A model generated the notes under the pieces. The model was not told where the DNA came from. It ran no database searches and saw only the letters and a list, made by a program, of their open reading frames with translations. The position numbers were made by a program, and so were the translations under genes. Positions 47,000 through 56,507 of a stretch of DNA of 64,000 bases are shown here, in pieces. Positions within the stretch are counted from its first letter, which is position 1, and each line of letters begins with the position of its first letter. The stretch is from Rhizobium sp. BK418 (GTDB taxonomy: Bacteria; Pseudomonadota; Alphaproteobacteria; Rhizobiales; Rhizobiaceae): assembly GCF_004341105.1 (NCBI RefSeq), contig NZ_SLZK01000004.1:1-64000 (forward strand). Direction: 5' to 3'.

Positions 47000-48000
47000 C
47001 CGTCTACACAGAACGCGCCAAGGGCTCGCCGATGGCTGACTTCCTGAGCGAAAATGCCCAGGTCCTGTCGATCGCCTTCTTCTTTCTCGCATGCCTCGTC
47101 TTCTTTTCATTGACGACCACCACCTTCATGACGGCAGGAAACATCCTGAACATCGTGCGGCAGGCAGCACCCATCCTCGCCGTTGCGGTCGCCATGACGC
47201 TCGTGATCGTAACCGGTGGCATCGATCTGTCGGTCGGCTCCATGCTGGCCCTTATCAACGCTGTCGCTGCCATTGCGCTCGCCACCGGCATTCCCTGGCC
47301 GGTCGTCTGCCTCGGCATGCTCGCTCTCGGCGGCATCGTCGGCCTTCTGCAGGGATGGTTCATCGCCTATCAGAATATTCCTGCCTTCATCGTCACTCTT
47401 GCCGGGCTTTCCATCCTACGCGGCGTGGCGCTTTATCTGACACAGGGCTATTCCATTCCGATCAACAACGAGCCGGGCTTCTTCTATTTGGGTCGCGGCG
47501 AACTGGCCGGCTTTCCCGTCCCGGCGTTGATTGCCATTCTGGTCGCGATCGTCGGATATGTCGTCATGGCCGTTACGAAATACGGACGGCAGATCGTGGC
47601 GGTCGGGTCCAACATGGAGGCCGCACGCCGGGTCGGCATGCCCGCAAAATGGATCGTCGCCTCGGTCTATCTCGTATCGGGTGTGGCCTCTGCCCTGGCG
47701 GGCCTTTTGATTGCAGCCCGTCTCGGTTCCGGCTCGTCGAATGCGGCCGTCGGCTTCGAACTGCAGGTCATCGCCGCGGTCGTGCTCGGCGGCACCTCGC
47801 TGATGGGCGGGCGCGGCACGATGATCGGGACCGTCCTCGGCACCATGACGATTGCTGTCATCGGTAATGGCCTGATCCTGATGCATATCTCGCCCTTCTT
47901 CACCCAAATCGTCACCGGCGCAATCATCCTGGTTGCGATCTGGCTGAACACCCGCATCTTCACCGCCAATTTCCGCTTGGCGGCAAGGAGGAAGAGCTGA
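46996..48000 (+). CDS. RbsC/FrcC-like CUT2 permease
   Basis: TTG 46996 overlaps the ATPase stop (TTGA) and has GGGGGAG upstream; ATG 47032 is an alternative. The 334-aa product has 8-10 membrane segments. Signatures are IVTGGIDLSVGSMLALINA and VIAAVVLGGTSLMGGRGTMI, the conserved CUT2 permease loops. Confidence 0.92.
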   Translation: MTVYTERAKGSPMADFLSENAQVLSIAFFFLACLVFFSLTTTTFMTAGNILNIVRQAAPILAVAVAMTLVIVTGGIDLSVGSMLALINAVAAIALATGIPWPVVCLGMLALGGIVGLLQGWFIAYQNIPAFIVTLAGLSILRGVALYLTQGYSIPINNEPGFFYLGRGELAGFPVPALIAILVAIVGYVVMAVTKYGRQIVAVGSNMEAARRVGMPAKWIVASVYLVSGVASALAGLLIAARLGSGSSNAAVGFELQVIAAVVLGGTSLMGGRGTMIGTVLGTMTIAVIGNGLILMHISPFFTQIVTGAIILVAIWLNTRIFTANFRLAARRKS

Positions 48001-49070
48001 TGGCGACAAACGAGCTATCGCCGGGCCACGTACGCTCCGGCAATGTGATGACGGTCCGGGGGCCAGTTCCAGTGGCGGACATCGGCATCACGCTGATGCA
48101 TGAGCACATCCTCAATGATTGCCGTTGCTGGTGGCACGCACCGAAGGAACCCGAGCGGCAATATCTTGCCGAAGGTTTCGTCTGCATGGAGATCCTCAGT
48201 GAACTCAGGCAGGATCCATTCGTCAACAAGCACAACATCACGCTCGACGACGAGAAGCTTGCTGTCACCGAGCTCGAGGATTTTGCCGGCCTTGGCGGCC
48301 ACACGGTCGTCGAGCCGACATGCCAGGGCATCGGCCGCGATCCGCCTGCATTGCGTCGGATCTCCGGGGCGACGGGACTGAACATCGTCATGGGGGCTGG
48401 ATTCTATCTCGGTTCCTCGCATCCACAAAAGGTTGCCGGCATGTCGGTTCGGCAGATTGCCGACGAGATCGTCTCCGAGGCAATTGTTGGTGCTGACGGC
48501 ACCGATGTCAGAATCGGCCTGATCGGCGAGATCGGGGTGTCGTCGGATTTCACTGCCGAGGAGGAAAAGTCGTTGCGGGGTGCCGCACAGGCGCAGGTAC
48601 GCACCGGCCTGCCCTTGATGGTTCATCTTCCGGGCTGGTTTCGCCTGGGGCACAGGGTCCTGGACGTGGTTGCCTCCGAAGGTGGCGATCTCAGGCACAC
48701 GGTGCTCTGCCATATGAACCCGTCGCATGACGATCTCGCATACCAGTCCGAGCTCGCTGCCCGCGGCGCTTTTCTCGAATATGACATGATCGGCATGGAT
48801 TTCTTCTACGCCGACCAGCAGGTGCAGTGCCCGAGCGACGAGGAGGCGGCGCGCGCGCTCGTCAAACTCGTCGAGATGGGCCATGCCGACCGTCTGCTCC
48901 TGTCCCACGACGTGTTCCTGAAGATGATGCTCAAGCATTACGGGGGCAACGGCTATGCCTACATTCTGCGTCACTTCCTGCCGCGTCTGAAGCGTCACGG
49001 TCTTGATGATGCGACGCTCGACATTTTCATGCGCGCCAATCCGCGATCGGTCTTTCAGGCGGGTGCCTGA
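48000..49070 (+). CDS. Phosphotriesterase-family metal-dependent hydrolase
   Basis: This encodes 356 aa, its start overlapping the permease stop by one base. Metal ligands are visible in order: HEH (H34 and H36 in LMHEHIL), a Glu in GLIGEIGVSSDF where some relatives have carboxylated Lys, H in MVHLPGW, H in CHMNPSH, and D in LLSHDVF. The family includes lactonases, Php-type esterases and sugar-phosphate lactonases. Coupling to a sugar importer suggests hydrolysis of the imported compound or its lactone. Confidence 0.9.
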   Translation: MATNELSPGHVRSGNVMTVRGPVPVADIGITLMHEHILNDCRCWWHAPKEPERQYLAEGFVCMEILSELRQDPFVNKHNITLDDEKLAVTELEDFAGLGGHTVVEPTCQGIGRDPPALRRISGATGLNIVMGAGFYLGSSHPQKVAGMSVRQIADEIVSEAIVGADGTDVRIGLIGEIGVSSDFTAEEEKSLRGAAQAQVRTGLPLMVHLPGWFRLGHRVLDVVASEGGDLRHTVLCHMNPSHDDLAYQSELAARGAFLEYDMIGMDFFYADQQVQCPSDEEAARALVKLVEMGHADRLLLSHDVFLKMMLKHYGGNGYAYILRHFLPRLKRHGLDDATLDIFMRANPRSVFQAGA

Positions 49071-49101
49071 CCCGCAAACCATAAAAAGAAATGGAAACAT
49101 C

Positions 49102-49872
49102 ATGACAAAGAAGGTTCTTCTCGTCGGCGAAAGCTGGGTCAGCTCGGCTACGCACTACAAGGGCTTCGATCAGTTCGGCAGCGTCACCTTCCATCTCGGT
49201 GCCGAACCGCTCGTCAAGGCGCTCAAGGGTAGCGCATTCGAGCTCACTTACATGCCGGCCCACGAAGCGGTCGAACAATTCCCTTTCGATATGGCAGGGC
49301 TCGATGTCTATGACGCCATCATCCTGTCTGATATCGGCGCCAATTCGCTGCTTCTTCCGCCTGCGGTCTGGCTGCAGTCGAAGACCGTTCCGAACCGCCT
49401 GAAACTCATCAAGGCGTGGGTCGAGAAGGGTGGCGGCCTCTTGATGGTCGGCGGCTATTTTTCCTTCCAGGGCATTGATGGCAAGGCGCGCTGGCGCCGC
49501 ACACCGGTCGAGGACGTTCTCCCCGTCACCTGCCTTCCCTATGACGACCGGGTCGAAATCCCCGAGGGTACGGCAGCTGTCCTCGTCAAGTCCGGTCACG
49601 AGACCGTCGCCGGCCTCTCGGGGGAATGGCCGGTTCTTCTCGGAGTGAACGAGGTGGAAGTGCGCGAGCGTGACGATGTGGAGGTCATCGCTCGTCTGCC
49701 TGCCGAGGAGGGCGGTCATCCGCTCCTGGTGACCGGCCGTTTCGGCAAGGGCAAGACTGCCGCATGGACGTCCGATATCGGTCCGCACTGGCTTTCGCCC
49801 GCCTTCTGCGAATGGGAAGGTTATGGGCGTCTCTGGAAGAATATCCTTGGCTGGCTGACGGAGGCGAAATAG
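49102..49872 (+). CDS. GATase1-like (ThuA-related/DUF1355-type) protein
   Basis: This encodes 256 aa from ATG 49102. It begins KKVLLVGESWVSSATHYKGF and contains YDAIILSDIGANSLLLPP, WVEKGGGLLMVGGYFSFQG and FGKGKTAAWTSDIGPHWL. This is the class I glutamine-amidotransferase-like fold without a clear Cys-His-Glu triad. Its role is unknown. It follows the hydrolase by 31 bases and is convergent with the kinase, three bases apart. Confidence 0.8.
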   Translation: MTKKVLLVGESWVSSATHYKGFDQFGSVTFHLGAEPLVKALKGSAFELTYMPAHEAVEQFPFDMAGLDVYDAIILSDIGANSLLLPPAVWLQSKTVPNRLKLIKAWVEKGGGLLMVGGYFSFQGIDGKARWRRTPVEDVLPVTCLPYDDRVEIPEGTAAVLVKSGHETVAGLSGEWPVLLGVNEVEVRERDDVEVIARLPAEEGGHPLLVTGRFGKGKTAAWTSDIGPHWLSPAFCEWEGYGRLWKNILGWLTEAK

Positions 49873-49875
49873 CTG

Positions 49876-50778
49876 TTACTTGCCAGCAAGAATGCCGGCA
49901 AGCTCTGCCTTGCTCGGGAAGGCCGAGCGCGTGCCCCGGCGGCCGACTGTGATGGCTGCGGCCGCGGTTGCGTGATGGATCGCTTTGGCGTCGAGTGCTG
50001 TGGAGCGGAGCGCGGCCGAGGCAAGTGCCACGGCCATGAACGTGTCGCCGGCGCCGGTCGTGTCAACGACCTCGGTGACGCAGGCGGGAACGGTTGCAAG
50101 CACCTGATGTCCGCTTGCAAGGATAGCGCCGCTGCCGCCGAGCGTCAGGACGGTCTGTGCCACTCCGGCTTCTGCCAGGTGACGGATCGCGGCCTCGCCG
50201 GAGGATCCGGTCAGGCTTTCAGCCTCGCCCCTGTTGAGAAAGGCGATGTCGATAAGCGGCCAGAGCTCGGCAAAGTAAGAGCGGAGCGGCGAGGGATTGA
50301 AGGCAGTCTTGAGGCCGCGGTGTCTGGCTTCGGCGAGAATGCCGCGGGTGACGCCTTCGCTGAGATTGCCCTGCAGCACGACGAGGTCGCCGCTGACGGC
50401 ATCGCCAAGCGGGGCAAGCGCCTCTGACAGGGTCAGGGCTTCGGCCGATTCCGTCGTGGTGACGATGGCGTTTTCGCCGTCCGGTGTGGTGAAGATGATG
50501 GAGAAATCGCTGGTGCGGTTCGGGCTGCCCAATAGACGGGCATCTAATGCTTCGCCGGCAAGCTGGTCGCGGATCGTCTGAGCGCGGAAATCCTCGCCGA
50601 CGGCCGTCACAAGCGTCGTGGGAAGGCCCGTCCGGGCCATTACGACGGCCTGATTGGCGCCCTTGCCGCCAAGGTCGCGGGTTTCCTCTCGACCAAGGAT
50701 CGAGGCGCCCGCTTCAGGCATGGACATTACGGAAATGGTTTCGTCGACGGCGACGTTACCGATGACATAGGCACGCAT
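49876..50778 (-). CDS. PfkB-family carbohydrate/nucleoside kinase
   Basis: This encodes 300 aa. The PfkB signatures are LGGKGANQAVVMARTG near the start and DTTGAGDTFMAVALA with the catalytic Asp near the end. It resembles ribokinase, but the substrate could be another sugar or a pyrimidine nucleoside. It is the only gene on the minus strand in this module, sandwiched between two plus-strand blocks. Its start codon is only 25 bases from the BtpA start, so the opposing 5' regions overlap. Confidence 0.88.
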   Translation of the reverse strand: MRAYVIGNVAVDETISVMSMPEAGASILGREETRDLGGKGANQAVVMARTGLPTTLVTAVGEDFRAQTIRDQLAGEALDARLLGSPNRTSDFSIIFTTPDGENAIVTTTESAEALTLSEALAPLGDAVSGDLVVLQGNLSEGVTRGILAEARHRGLKTAFNPSPLRSYFAELWPLIDIAFLNRGEAESLTGSSGEAAIRHLAEAGVAQTVLTLGGSGAILASGHQVLATVPACVTEVVDTTGAGDTFMAVALASAALRSTALDAKAIHHATAAAAITVGRRGTRSAFPSKAELAGILAGK

Positions 50779-50803
50779 GGCTGGCTTTCAGAAAGGAAAG
50801 AAA

Positions 50804-51646
50804 ATGCAGCAGATATCGGATAAGGCCACAAGCGCCATACGGGAAATATTCGGCACTGACAAGGCGTTGATCGGAATGATCCATTGCCCGCCTTTTCCGG
50901 GTGCCCCACGCTATCGCAGCGCGGCGATGGAGACGATCTACGATGCGTGCATGCGTGACGCGGACGCGCTCGTCAAAGGTGGCATCCACGGATTGATCGT
51001 GGAAAATCACGGCGATATTCCCTTTTCCAAGCCCGAGGATATCGGCCACGAGACCGCAGCCTTCATGTCGGTTGTGACCGATCGCATCGCGCGCGCCGCT
51101 GGCGTGCCGCTCGGGATCAACGTGCTTGCCAATGCACCGATTCCTGCCTTCGCGATCGCAATGGCAGGCGGCGCGCGCTTCATCCGCGTCAATCAATGGG
51201 CCAATGCCTATGTCGCCAATGAAGGCTTCATGGAAGGCCGGGCAGCCGAGGCGATGCGCTATCGCTCGGCTCTGCGCGCCGAGCATATCAAGGTGTTTGC
51301 GGACAGCCATGTGAAGCACGGGGCGCATGCCATTACCGCCGATCGCACGATCGACGAATTGACCCGCGATCTGGCCTTCTTCGATGCCGACGTGGTGATC
51401 GCCACCGGTCAGAGAACGGGCAACAGCGCGACGATGGAAGAGATCGAGGAGATCGGTGCCGCTACCCATCTGCCGTTGCTCGTCGGGTCGGGCGTGACGA
51501 AGGACAACGTCGTCGAAATCCTCAAGCGCACCAACGGCGTCATCGTCGCCTCGTCGCTCAAGGAAAGCGGCGTCTGGTGGAATCCCGTCGAGCCTGCGCG
51601 CGTTGCAGCCTTCGTCGAAGCTGCAAAACCTGGGCTGGAGGCCTAA
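50804..51646 (+). CDS. BtpA/SgcQ-family TIM-barrel protein
   Basis: ATG 50804 (AGGAAAG upstream) gives 280 aa; ATG 50777 would overlap the kinase gene. Family segments include ALIGMIHCPPFPGAP, GLIVENHGDIPF, GARFIRVNQW and LPLLVGSGVTKDNV. BtpA was linked to photosystem I assembly in cyanobacteria, while SgcQ-like homologues lie in sugar operons of other bacteria. The reaction is unknown, and the fold suggests a phosphosugar or nucleotide ligand. Confidence 0.87.
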   Translation: MQQISDKATSAIREIFGTDKALIGMIHCPPFPGAPRYRSAAMETIYDACMRDADALVKGGIHGLIVENHGDIPFSKPEDIGHETAAFMSVVTDRIARAAGVPLGINVLANAPIPAFAIAMAGGARFIRVNQWANAYVANEGFMEGRAAEAMRYRSALRAEHIKVFADSHVKHGAHAITADRTIDELTRDLAFFDADVVIATGQRTGNSATMEEIEEIGAATHLPLLVGSGVTKDNVVEILKRTNGVIVASSLKESGVWWNPVEPARVAAFVEAAKPGLEA

Positions 51647-51651
51647 GGCGC

Positions 51652-52296
51652 ATGACCGGCACCCTCTCGCAACAGATGCTCGATGAAAACCGCGACGTCT
51701 TCGAAGCGATGGTGAACCATCGATTTGTCGAGGATATCAAGGCTGACCGCCTTTCGAAGGAGGCTTTCGAGCGATACCTGGTCTTCGAAGGCGACTTCGT
51801 CGACACGGCGATTGCGATCTTCTCCTATGCGACCGCCAAGGCAGAGAGCATTGAACAGAAGCGCTGGCTGATCGGCGTTCTGGATTCGCTTGCAAACCAG
51901 CAGATCGCCTATTTCGAAAAAACATTCGCAGCGCGCGGTATCGATCCATCCTGCTATGATACCGGCCGGGCGGATGTCGCGGCCTTCCGCGACGGTATGC
52001 TGGCAATTGCCCGCGATGGCGGTTTCCTCGATACGATTGCTGCCATGTTCGCCGCAGAATGGATGTACTGGACCTGGTCGATCACCGCGAATATGACGGC
52101 AATCAGCGATCCTCTTCTCAAGGAATGGGTTACGCTTCATGCAGAACCCGAGTTCGAGGCGCAGGCGCGCTGGCTGAGGGCTGTTTTGGACAAGGCCGGC
52201 GAGACTATGGATTCGGCCGAGCGGAAGCGGTTGAGCGCCATATTTGGCCATGTGCAACGTCTTGAGATCGACTTTCACGAGGCCGCCTATTCTTAA
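51652..52296 (+). CDS. TenA/PqqC-family protein
   Basis: This encodes 214 aa, all helical, starting five bases after the BtpA stop. Recognisable segments are RFVEDIKADRLSKEAFERYL, GVLDSLANQQIAYFEKTF and AAEWMYWTWSITAN. TenA enzymes hydrolyse aminopyrimidines from thiamin breakdown. The catalytic Cys of TenA_C enzymes is not evident: the only Cys lies in DPSCYDTG. This may be a TenA_E-type or divergent member. The pairing with BtpA, a PfkB kinase and a carbamoylase fragment hints at a pyrimidine-related pathway. Confidence 0.87.
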   Translation: MTGTLSQQMLDENRDVFEAMVNHRFVEDIKADRLSKEAFERYLVFEGDFVDTAIAIFSYATAKAESIEQKRWLIGVLDSLANQQIAYFEKTFAARGIDPSCYDTGRADVAAFRDGMLAIARDGGFLDTIAAMFAAEWMYWTWSITANMTAISDPLLKEWVTLHAEPEFEAQARWLRAVLDKAGETMDSAERKRLSAIFGHVQRLEIDFHEAAYS

Positions 52297-52307
52297 GAGG
52301 CGATGCG

Positions 52308-52480
52308 ATGGCTGCCGATATCGACATCAATGGCGCGCTCTTTTTTTGCTCGCCTCGACCGATTTGCCGAGATCGGTGCGACGGCGTCAGTCGGCAGGCT
52401 CTGACTGGGCTGGACCGCGAAGCGCGGGCGTTGATGGCAGAGCTGACGACAGAACGCGGTGCTAGGTCCGGTAAGGCCCG
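52308..52480 (+). pseudogene. 5' remnant of a Zn-dependent hydantoinase/carbamoylase-family (M20) hydrolase
   Basis: The frame starts MAADIDINGA. A shifted frame then gives FARLDRFAEIGAT, and the first frame resumes as GVSRQALTGLDREARALMAE. Together they match the N-terminus of N-carbamoyl-amino-acid hydrolases/allantoate amidohydrolases. An extra base in a run of seven T and a later one-base loss explain the shifts. Everything after about residue 58 is missing. The gene lay 11 bases after tenA, so it was probably once part of that operon. Confidence 0.65.
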
Positions 52481-52507
52481 TTTATTTTATGTCTACGAAA
52501 ACGAATG

Positions 52508-53329
52508 TCAGGGTCGGCCGCTCACCAGGGCGCTCAAGAGATCGCCTGCCTCGGTTCCCGGGATTCCGAGATCGCGAACCGAGTCCATGTGGTTGCGTCC
52601 CGACAAGACCCTGACGGATACGGGCACGCTTTCGTCCCGCAGGTGGATCTTGAACGCATCGAGCTGCGAATGAAAGGGTCTCGTCTCTTGTTCCCCGACG
52701 GCAAGTGTCACGCGGCAGGCCCGATCATGTCGCTGCGACAAAGGCGTGAACCGACTGACCTCCTGTTCCGTCAGAGCGATCTCATGGTGAAGGAACGACT
52801 GCTGCAGCGGCGCGAGATCGTACAGGCCACCGAGCAGCAGCGCGCTCTTCAGGTTGGACGGTTCAGGCTCCCGCGTGAACAGGAACGTTGCGAGGTGGGC
52901 ACCTGCCGAGTGTCCGCTCACCGTCAGTGACGACGGGTCGCCGCCGAGTTCGGCGATGTGCTCAAGCACCCATCGTTTTGCTCTCCGGACCTGATCGACC
53001 AGCACCGCCATTCGCTGACCAGGCATCAGCACGTAGTCGACGATGACGGCAATCGCGCCTGCCTGTGTGACGGTGTCGGCGATGTAGGAATAGTCACGTT
53101 TCGAGAACATCCGCCAGTAGCCACCGTGGATGAACATGTGAACCGGCAGGTTCTTCCTCGGGCCACTGGGGAAGAAGATGTCGATGCTCTCGGCGGGGCC
53201 GTCACCATAAGCGACATCCCCCATCATTGGCAGTGAACTGCGGGTTCTTTCGCTACGTTCGACGATGTCCCCGACGATGTCGTCGAAGTCGGCGACGTGG
53301 TCGCGGATGCGAAATGGATCGGTCTCCAA
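52508..53329 (-). CDS. Alpha/beta hydrolase (kynurenine-formamidase/esterase-like)
   Basis: From TTG 53329, which has GGGAG six bases upstream and lies 14 bases past the aldehyde-dehydrogenase stop, this encodes 273 aa. Longer starts would sit inside the upstream gene. The oxyanion loop HGGYWRMF, the nucleophile elbow SGHSAGAH and a late His in GRNHMDSV form the expected catalytic set. Members hydrolyse esters or formamides. It is the last gene of the minus-strand block. Confidence 0.85.
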   Translation of the reverse strand: METDPFRIRDHVADFDDIVGDIVERSERTRSSLPMMGDVAYGDGPAESIDIFFPSGPRKNLPVHMFIHGGYWRMFSKRDYSYIADTVTQAGAIAVIVDYVLMPGQRMAVLVDQVRRAKRWVLEHIAELGGDPSSLTVSGHSAGAHLATFLFTREPEPSNLKSALLLGGLYDLAPLQQSFLHHEIALTEQEVSRFTPLSQRHDRACRVTLAVGEQETRPFHSQLDAFKIHLRDESVPVSVRVLSGRNHMDSVRDLGIPGTEAGDLLSALVSGRP

Positions 53330-53342
53330 GTTTGGCTCCCGG

Positions 53343-54830
53343 TCAGAAACTGGTGGCGATATACTTGGCTTCCATAAACTCGGCGATGCCATGGTGCTGT
53401 CCCCCCTCGCGCCCGAGGCCGCTCTGCTTGACGCCGCCGAACGGCGCGGCAGGATCGGACACCAGGCCACGGTTCAACGCAATCATCCCCGCCTCGATCC
53501 CGGAGGAGACGCGCAGGCCCCTTGCGAGGTCCCTCGTGTAGACATAGGCCGCAAGGCCGTATTCGGTATTGTTGGCGCGGTCGATCGCTTCATCTTCCGT
53601 CTCGAATCGATAGAGGGGAGCGACGGGGCCGAAGATTTCTTCATGCGCCATCTCGGCATCATCGGGCACACCGGTCATGACCGTCGGAGGATAGAAAAAG
53701 CCGTTGCCCGAGAGTGCCTCGCCGCCACACAGAACGCGTGCGCCTCTCGCTTTCGATTCGCTCACCAGGCGGTCGATCTTCTCGACGGCCTTGCGGGTGA
53801 TCATCGGGCCGCACTCGGTTTCGGGCTCGACGCCGGAGCCTACTTTCAGAGCAGACATCCTGCTTGCGAGTCCGTGCGCGAAGGCGTCGTAAATTCCCGA
53901 CTGAACATAGAACCGGTTGGCGGCGGTGCAGGCTTCGCCGGCATTCCTCATCTTGGCGATCATTGCTCCGTCGAGCGCTGCGTCGAGGTCGGCATCGTCA
54001 AAGACAACGAAGGGTGCGTTGCCGCCGAGTTCCATCGAGCAGGAGATGACATGTTTGGCAGCCTCTGCGAGCAAAAGACGCCCAACACCGGTCGATCCTG
54101 TGAAGGAAAGCTTTCTGACACGGGGATCTGCGAGGATTTCGGCGGTCAGGGGACCGGGCGCGCTCGTCGTGACGACGTTGACGACGCCTGGAGGAACACC
54201 GGCTTCCTCGTAAAGTGCAGCAAGGGCAAAGGCAGTCAGCGGCGTCTCGCTGGCGGGCTTCAATATTACGGTGCATCCCGCAGCCAGCGCCGGAGCGATC
54301 TTTCGGGTCGCCATGGCGGCGGGAAAGTTCCATGGGGTAATCAGCAAGCACACGCCCATCGGCTGATAGTCGACGATGATGCGGTTGGTCCCGGACGGAG
54401 CGATACCGAACTCGCCGGTGATGCGGACAGCCTCCTCCGCGTTCCAGCGAAAGAATTCGGCGGCGTAGGCAACCTCGCTGCGGGCGTCGCGCAGAGCTTT
54501 CCCGTTCTCCATCGAAATCAGCGTCGCCAGCATGTCCTGACGCTCGATCATCAATTCGAAACAGCGGTGCAGGATTTCTGAGCGCTTGCGCGGCGCAGTG
54601 GCGCGCCACACGGAAGCCGCCGCCGAAGCGGCCTCGACGCACGCATGCGCGTCCTCGACTGTGGCATCCGGCACCTCGGCGAGAACGGCACCCGTGGATG
54701 GGTCCACGACCTCGATCAGTCGACCTGATCGGGATGGATGCCAGCCTCCGTTGATATAGAGGCCGCGCGCGGCGGACTTGACGTCCGGCATTTGATGATC
54801 GACTGGGGCGCGGTGTTGGGCAATAGTCAT
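53343..54830 (-). CDS. NAD(P)-dependent aldehyde dehydrogenase (GabD-like)
   Basis: This encodes 495 aa. The active-site Cys lies in [14 protein letters not shown], the general-base Glu in [16 protein letters not shown], and the cofactor loop is [31 protein letters not shown] is typical of succinate-semialdehyde-type dehydrogenases, though the substrate is not settled. It follows the Fe-dependent dehydrogenase by 16 bases, so the pair could oxidise an alcohol to an acid in two steps. Confidence 0.92.
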   Translation of the reverse strand: MTIAQHRAPVDHQMPDVKSAARGLYINGGWHPSRSGRLIEVVDPSTGAVLAEVPDATVEDAHACVEAASAAASVWRATAPRKRSEILHRCFELMIERQDMLATLISMENGKALRDARSEVAYAAEFFRWNAEEAVRITGEFGIAPSGTNRIIVDYQPMGVCLLITPWNFPAAMATRKIAPALAAGCTVILKPASETPLTAFALAALYEEAGVPPGVVNVVTTSAPGPLTAEILADPRVRKLSFTGSTGVGRLLLAEAAKHVISCSMELGGNAPFVVFDDADLDAALDGAMIAKMRNAGEACTAANRFYVQSGIYDAFAHGLASRMSALKVGSGVEPETECGPMITRKAVEKIDRLVSESKARGARVLCGGEALSGNGFFYPPTVMTGVPDDAEMAHEEIFGPVAPLYRFETEDEAIDRANNTEYGLAAYVYTRDLARGLRVSSGIEAGMIALNRGLVSDPAAPFGGVKQSGLGREGGQHHGIAEFMEAKYIATSF

Positions 54831-54846
54831 GATGTTTCCTCAATTA

Positions 54847-56070
54847 TTAGATGGCGGATGCGGCGAGATCGCCTTCGTACGCAGCCCTGACAAGCCGCTT
54901 CATGGCGTCGAGATCGAAGGGCCTCGGGTTGTTCTTGATGAGCCTGTCGATCCCGAAGGCCTGCTCGGCGGTCCAGTCCAGCTTGTCAGCGGCCAAGCCG
55001 AGATCGGCAAGCGTCCGGGTGATACCGATTGCCGCAAACAGCCTGCGAATCTCCTCGATTGCGGCGGTGGCGAGTTTCTCGCGATTTGGCGACTGTCCGA
55101 GACCGAGAGCCGTTCCGATCTCCGCCATTTCGGCAATGGACGCCGATCGATTGAAGTTCATCACATACGGCATAACGGTGGCGACGCCGAGGCCGTGAGC
55201 CGTGTGGGTGAGCGCACCAGCCGGGTATTGAATAGCGTGCGCGGCAGCGGTTCCTGCGGTTCCGAATGCACAGCCTGCGGCGAGCGCACCCATCATCACG
55301 TCGGCTCGAGCATCCTCGTCGGAACCGTCCCTATATGCTTTCTCGAGGCTACGGCCTAGCAGCTTGACGGCCAGCAGCGCGAAATGATCGGTCAGGGCGC
55401 TCTTGCCGATGAACACGTGGTCCTGAGCCAAGAGGGGATCGGCGCCGCGCCGCGCAGCCGTGAAGGCCTCGATCGCGTGGGTGAGGGCGTCGGCTCCGGC
55501 GATGGCTGTCAATCGAGGCGGGCAGGTCATCGTCAATTCAGGATCGCAGACTGCGGCCGTTGGAATGAGATAAGGGCTGGATATCCCGACCTTGAGGGTG
55601 CGTTCTGCATCGGAGACGACGGCGACCGGCGTAACTTCGGATCCGGTTCCGGCCGTCGTCGGGAGGGCGATGATGGGAAGGCTTGGACCCGGTACCTTGT
55701 ATTCGCCGTAGTAGTCCCGCAATTGCCCGCCGTGGCTCAGAAGAAGTGCAGCGCACTTTGCCATGTCCAGGCAGCTTCCTCCGCCAATACCGATCACAAG
55801 CTCAGGATCGAAGGGGCGTGCGTCCTCGACGCAGACAGCGACCGTCTCGCTTGGAACGTCGGGCTGAACGTCGTCATGAATCAAAACGGCAATTGATGCA
55901 GCCTCGAGCGCCTTGACGATGTCGCTGAAGAGAGGCGTGCTTGCGAACCTCTGGTCCGTACAAATCAATGCCCGCCTGCCAAGCCTTGCCGCGACAAGCG
56001 GCAGCGCGTGGCGCTGTCCCTTCCCGAAGAGAATTTCCTGTGGGAGCCGGATGGCGGCGAAAAGGGTCAT
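54847..56070 (-). CDS. Iron-containing alcohol dehydrogenase (group III)
   Basis: ATG 56070 (AAAGGAC eight bases upstream) gives 407 aa; the frame beyond it lacks protein features. Signatures are GIGGGSCLDMAKCAALL (NAD site), PTTAGTGSEVTPVAV, and the metal ligands in GADALTHAIEAF and AHGLGVATVMP. It is the first gene of the block and divergent from the GntR gene. Confidence 0.92.
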   Translation of the reverse strand: MTLFAAIRLPQEILFGKGQRHALPLVAARLGRRALICTDQRFASTPLFSDIVKALEAASIAVLIHDDVQPDVPSETVAVCVEDARPFDPELVIGIGGGSCLDMAKCAALLLSHGGQLRDYYGEYKVPGPSLPIIALPTTAGTGSEVTPVAVVSDAERTLKVGISSPYLIPTAAVCDPELTMTCPPRLTAIAGADALTHAIEAFTAARRGADPLLAQDHVFIGKSALTDHFALLAVKLLGRSLEKAYRDGSDEDARADVMMGALAAGCAFGTAGTAAAHAIQYPAGALTHTAHGLGVATVMPYVMNFNRSASIAEMAEIGTALGLGQSPNREKLATAAIEEIRRLFAAIGITRTLADLGLAADKLDWTAEQAFGIDRLIKNNPRPFDLDAMKRLVRAAYEGDLAASAI

Positions 56071-56507
56071 CGTTGATGTCCTTTGGCTAGAGCTTGGTTC
56101 AAGAGGAAAATGCAGTCTGTCTGTCCGCCTGCAGGTGAGGAGAGCGTGATCGCATCTCGAAGTGCCTTTCGGCGGAACACCGTCGCTGAGGTTCTCGAAA
56201 GGGCGATCAGCGTTCTGGCTGGGCTGGCGGATTGAGCCCCCGCGGTCTAACCGGTTGAGGGCGACCGCAAGGTCCAACGCCGAACCTCCTCCAACACTGT
56301 GAAACTTACGCGCGACGGGCATCACGGTCCCCATGCCCCGTAAAGACACCCGCAACTTGCCTCTTTGAAAAGGCGCCGACACAACGCCGCAAAGCGGGCC
56401 GCCTCCCCTTCACCTTGCGCAAGGCATGGGCTGTTTTGCCCGCTGACCCGGCGCGTCGTCGCCCCCATCCCCGTTCCTCCCGCCGTCCCAGCTTTCTTCA
56501 AAATAAA
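56071..56507. other. Divergent regulatory interval between the dehydrogenase block and GntR
   Basis: About 440 bases with no gene I can support; open frames here are shadows. It should contain the promoter of the dehydrogenase block. The palindrome at its GntR-proximal end is listed separately. Confidence 0.4.

Noticed and set aside
48015..49103. 362-aa minus-strand open frame opposite the phosphotriesterase-like gene
   Set aside because: The plus strand carries the full set of metal ligands; the minus frame has none.
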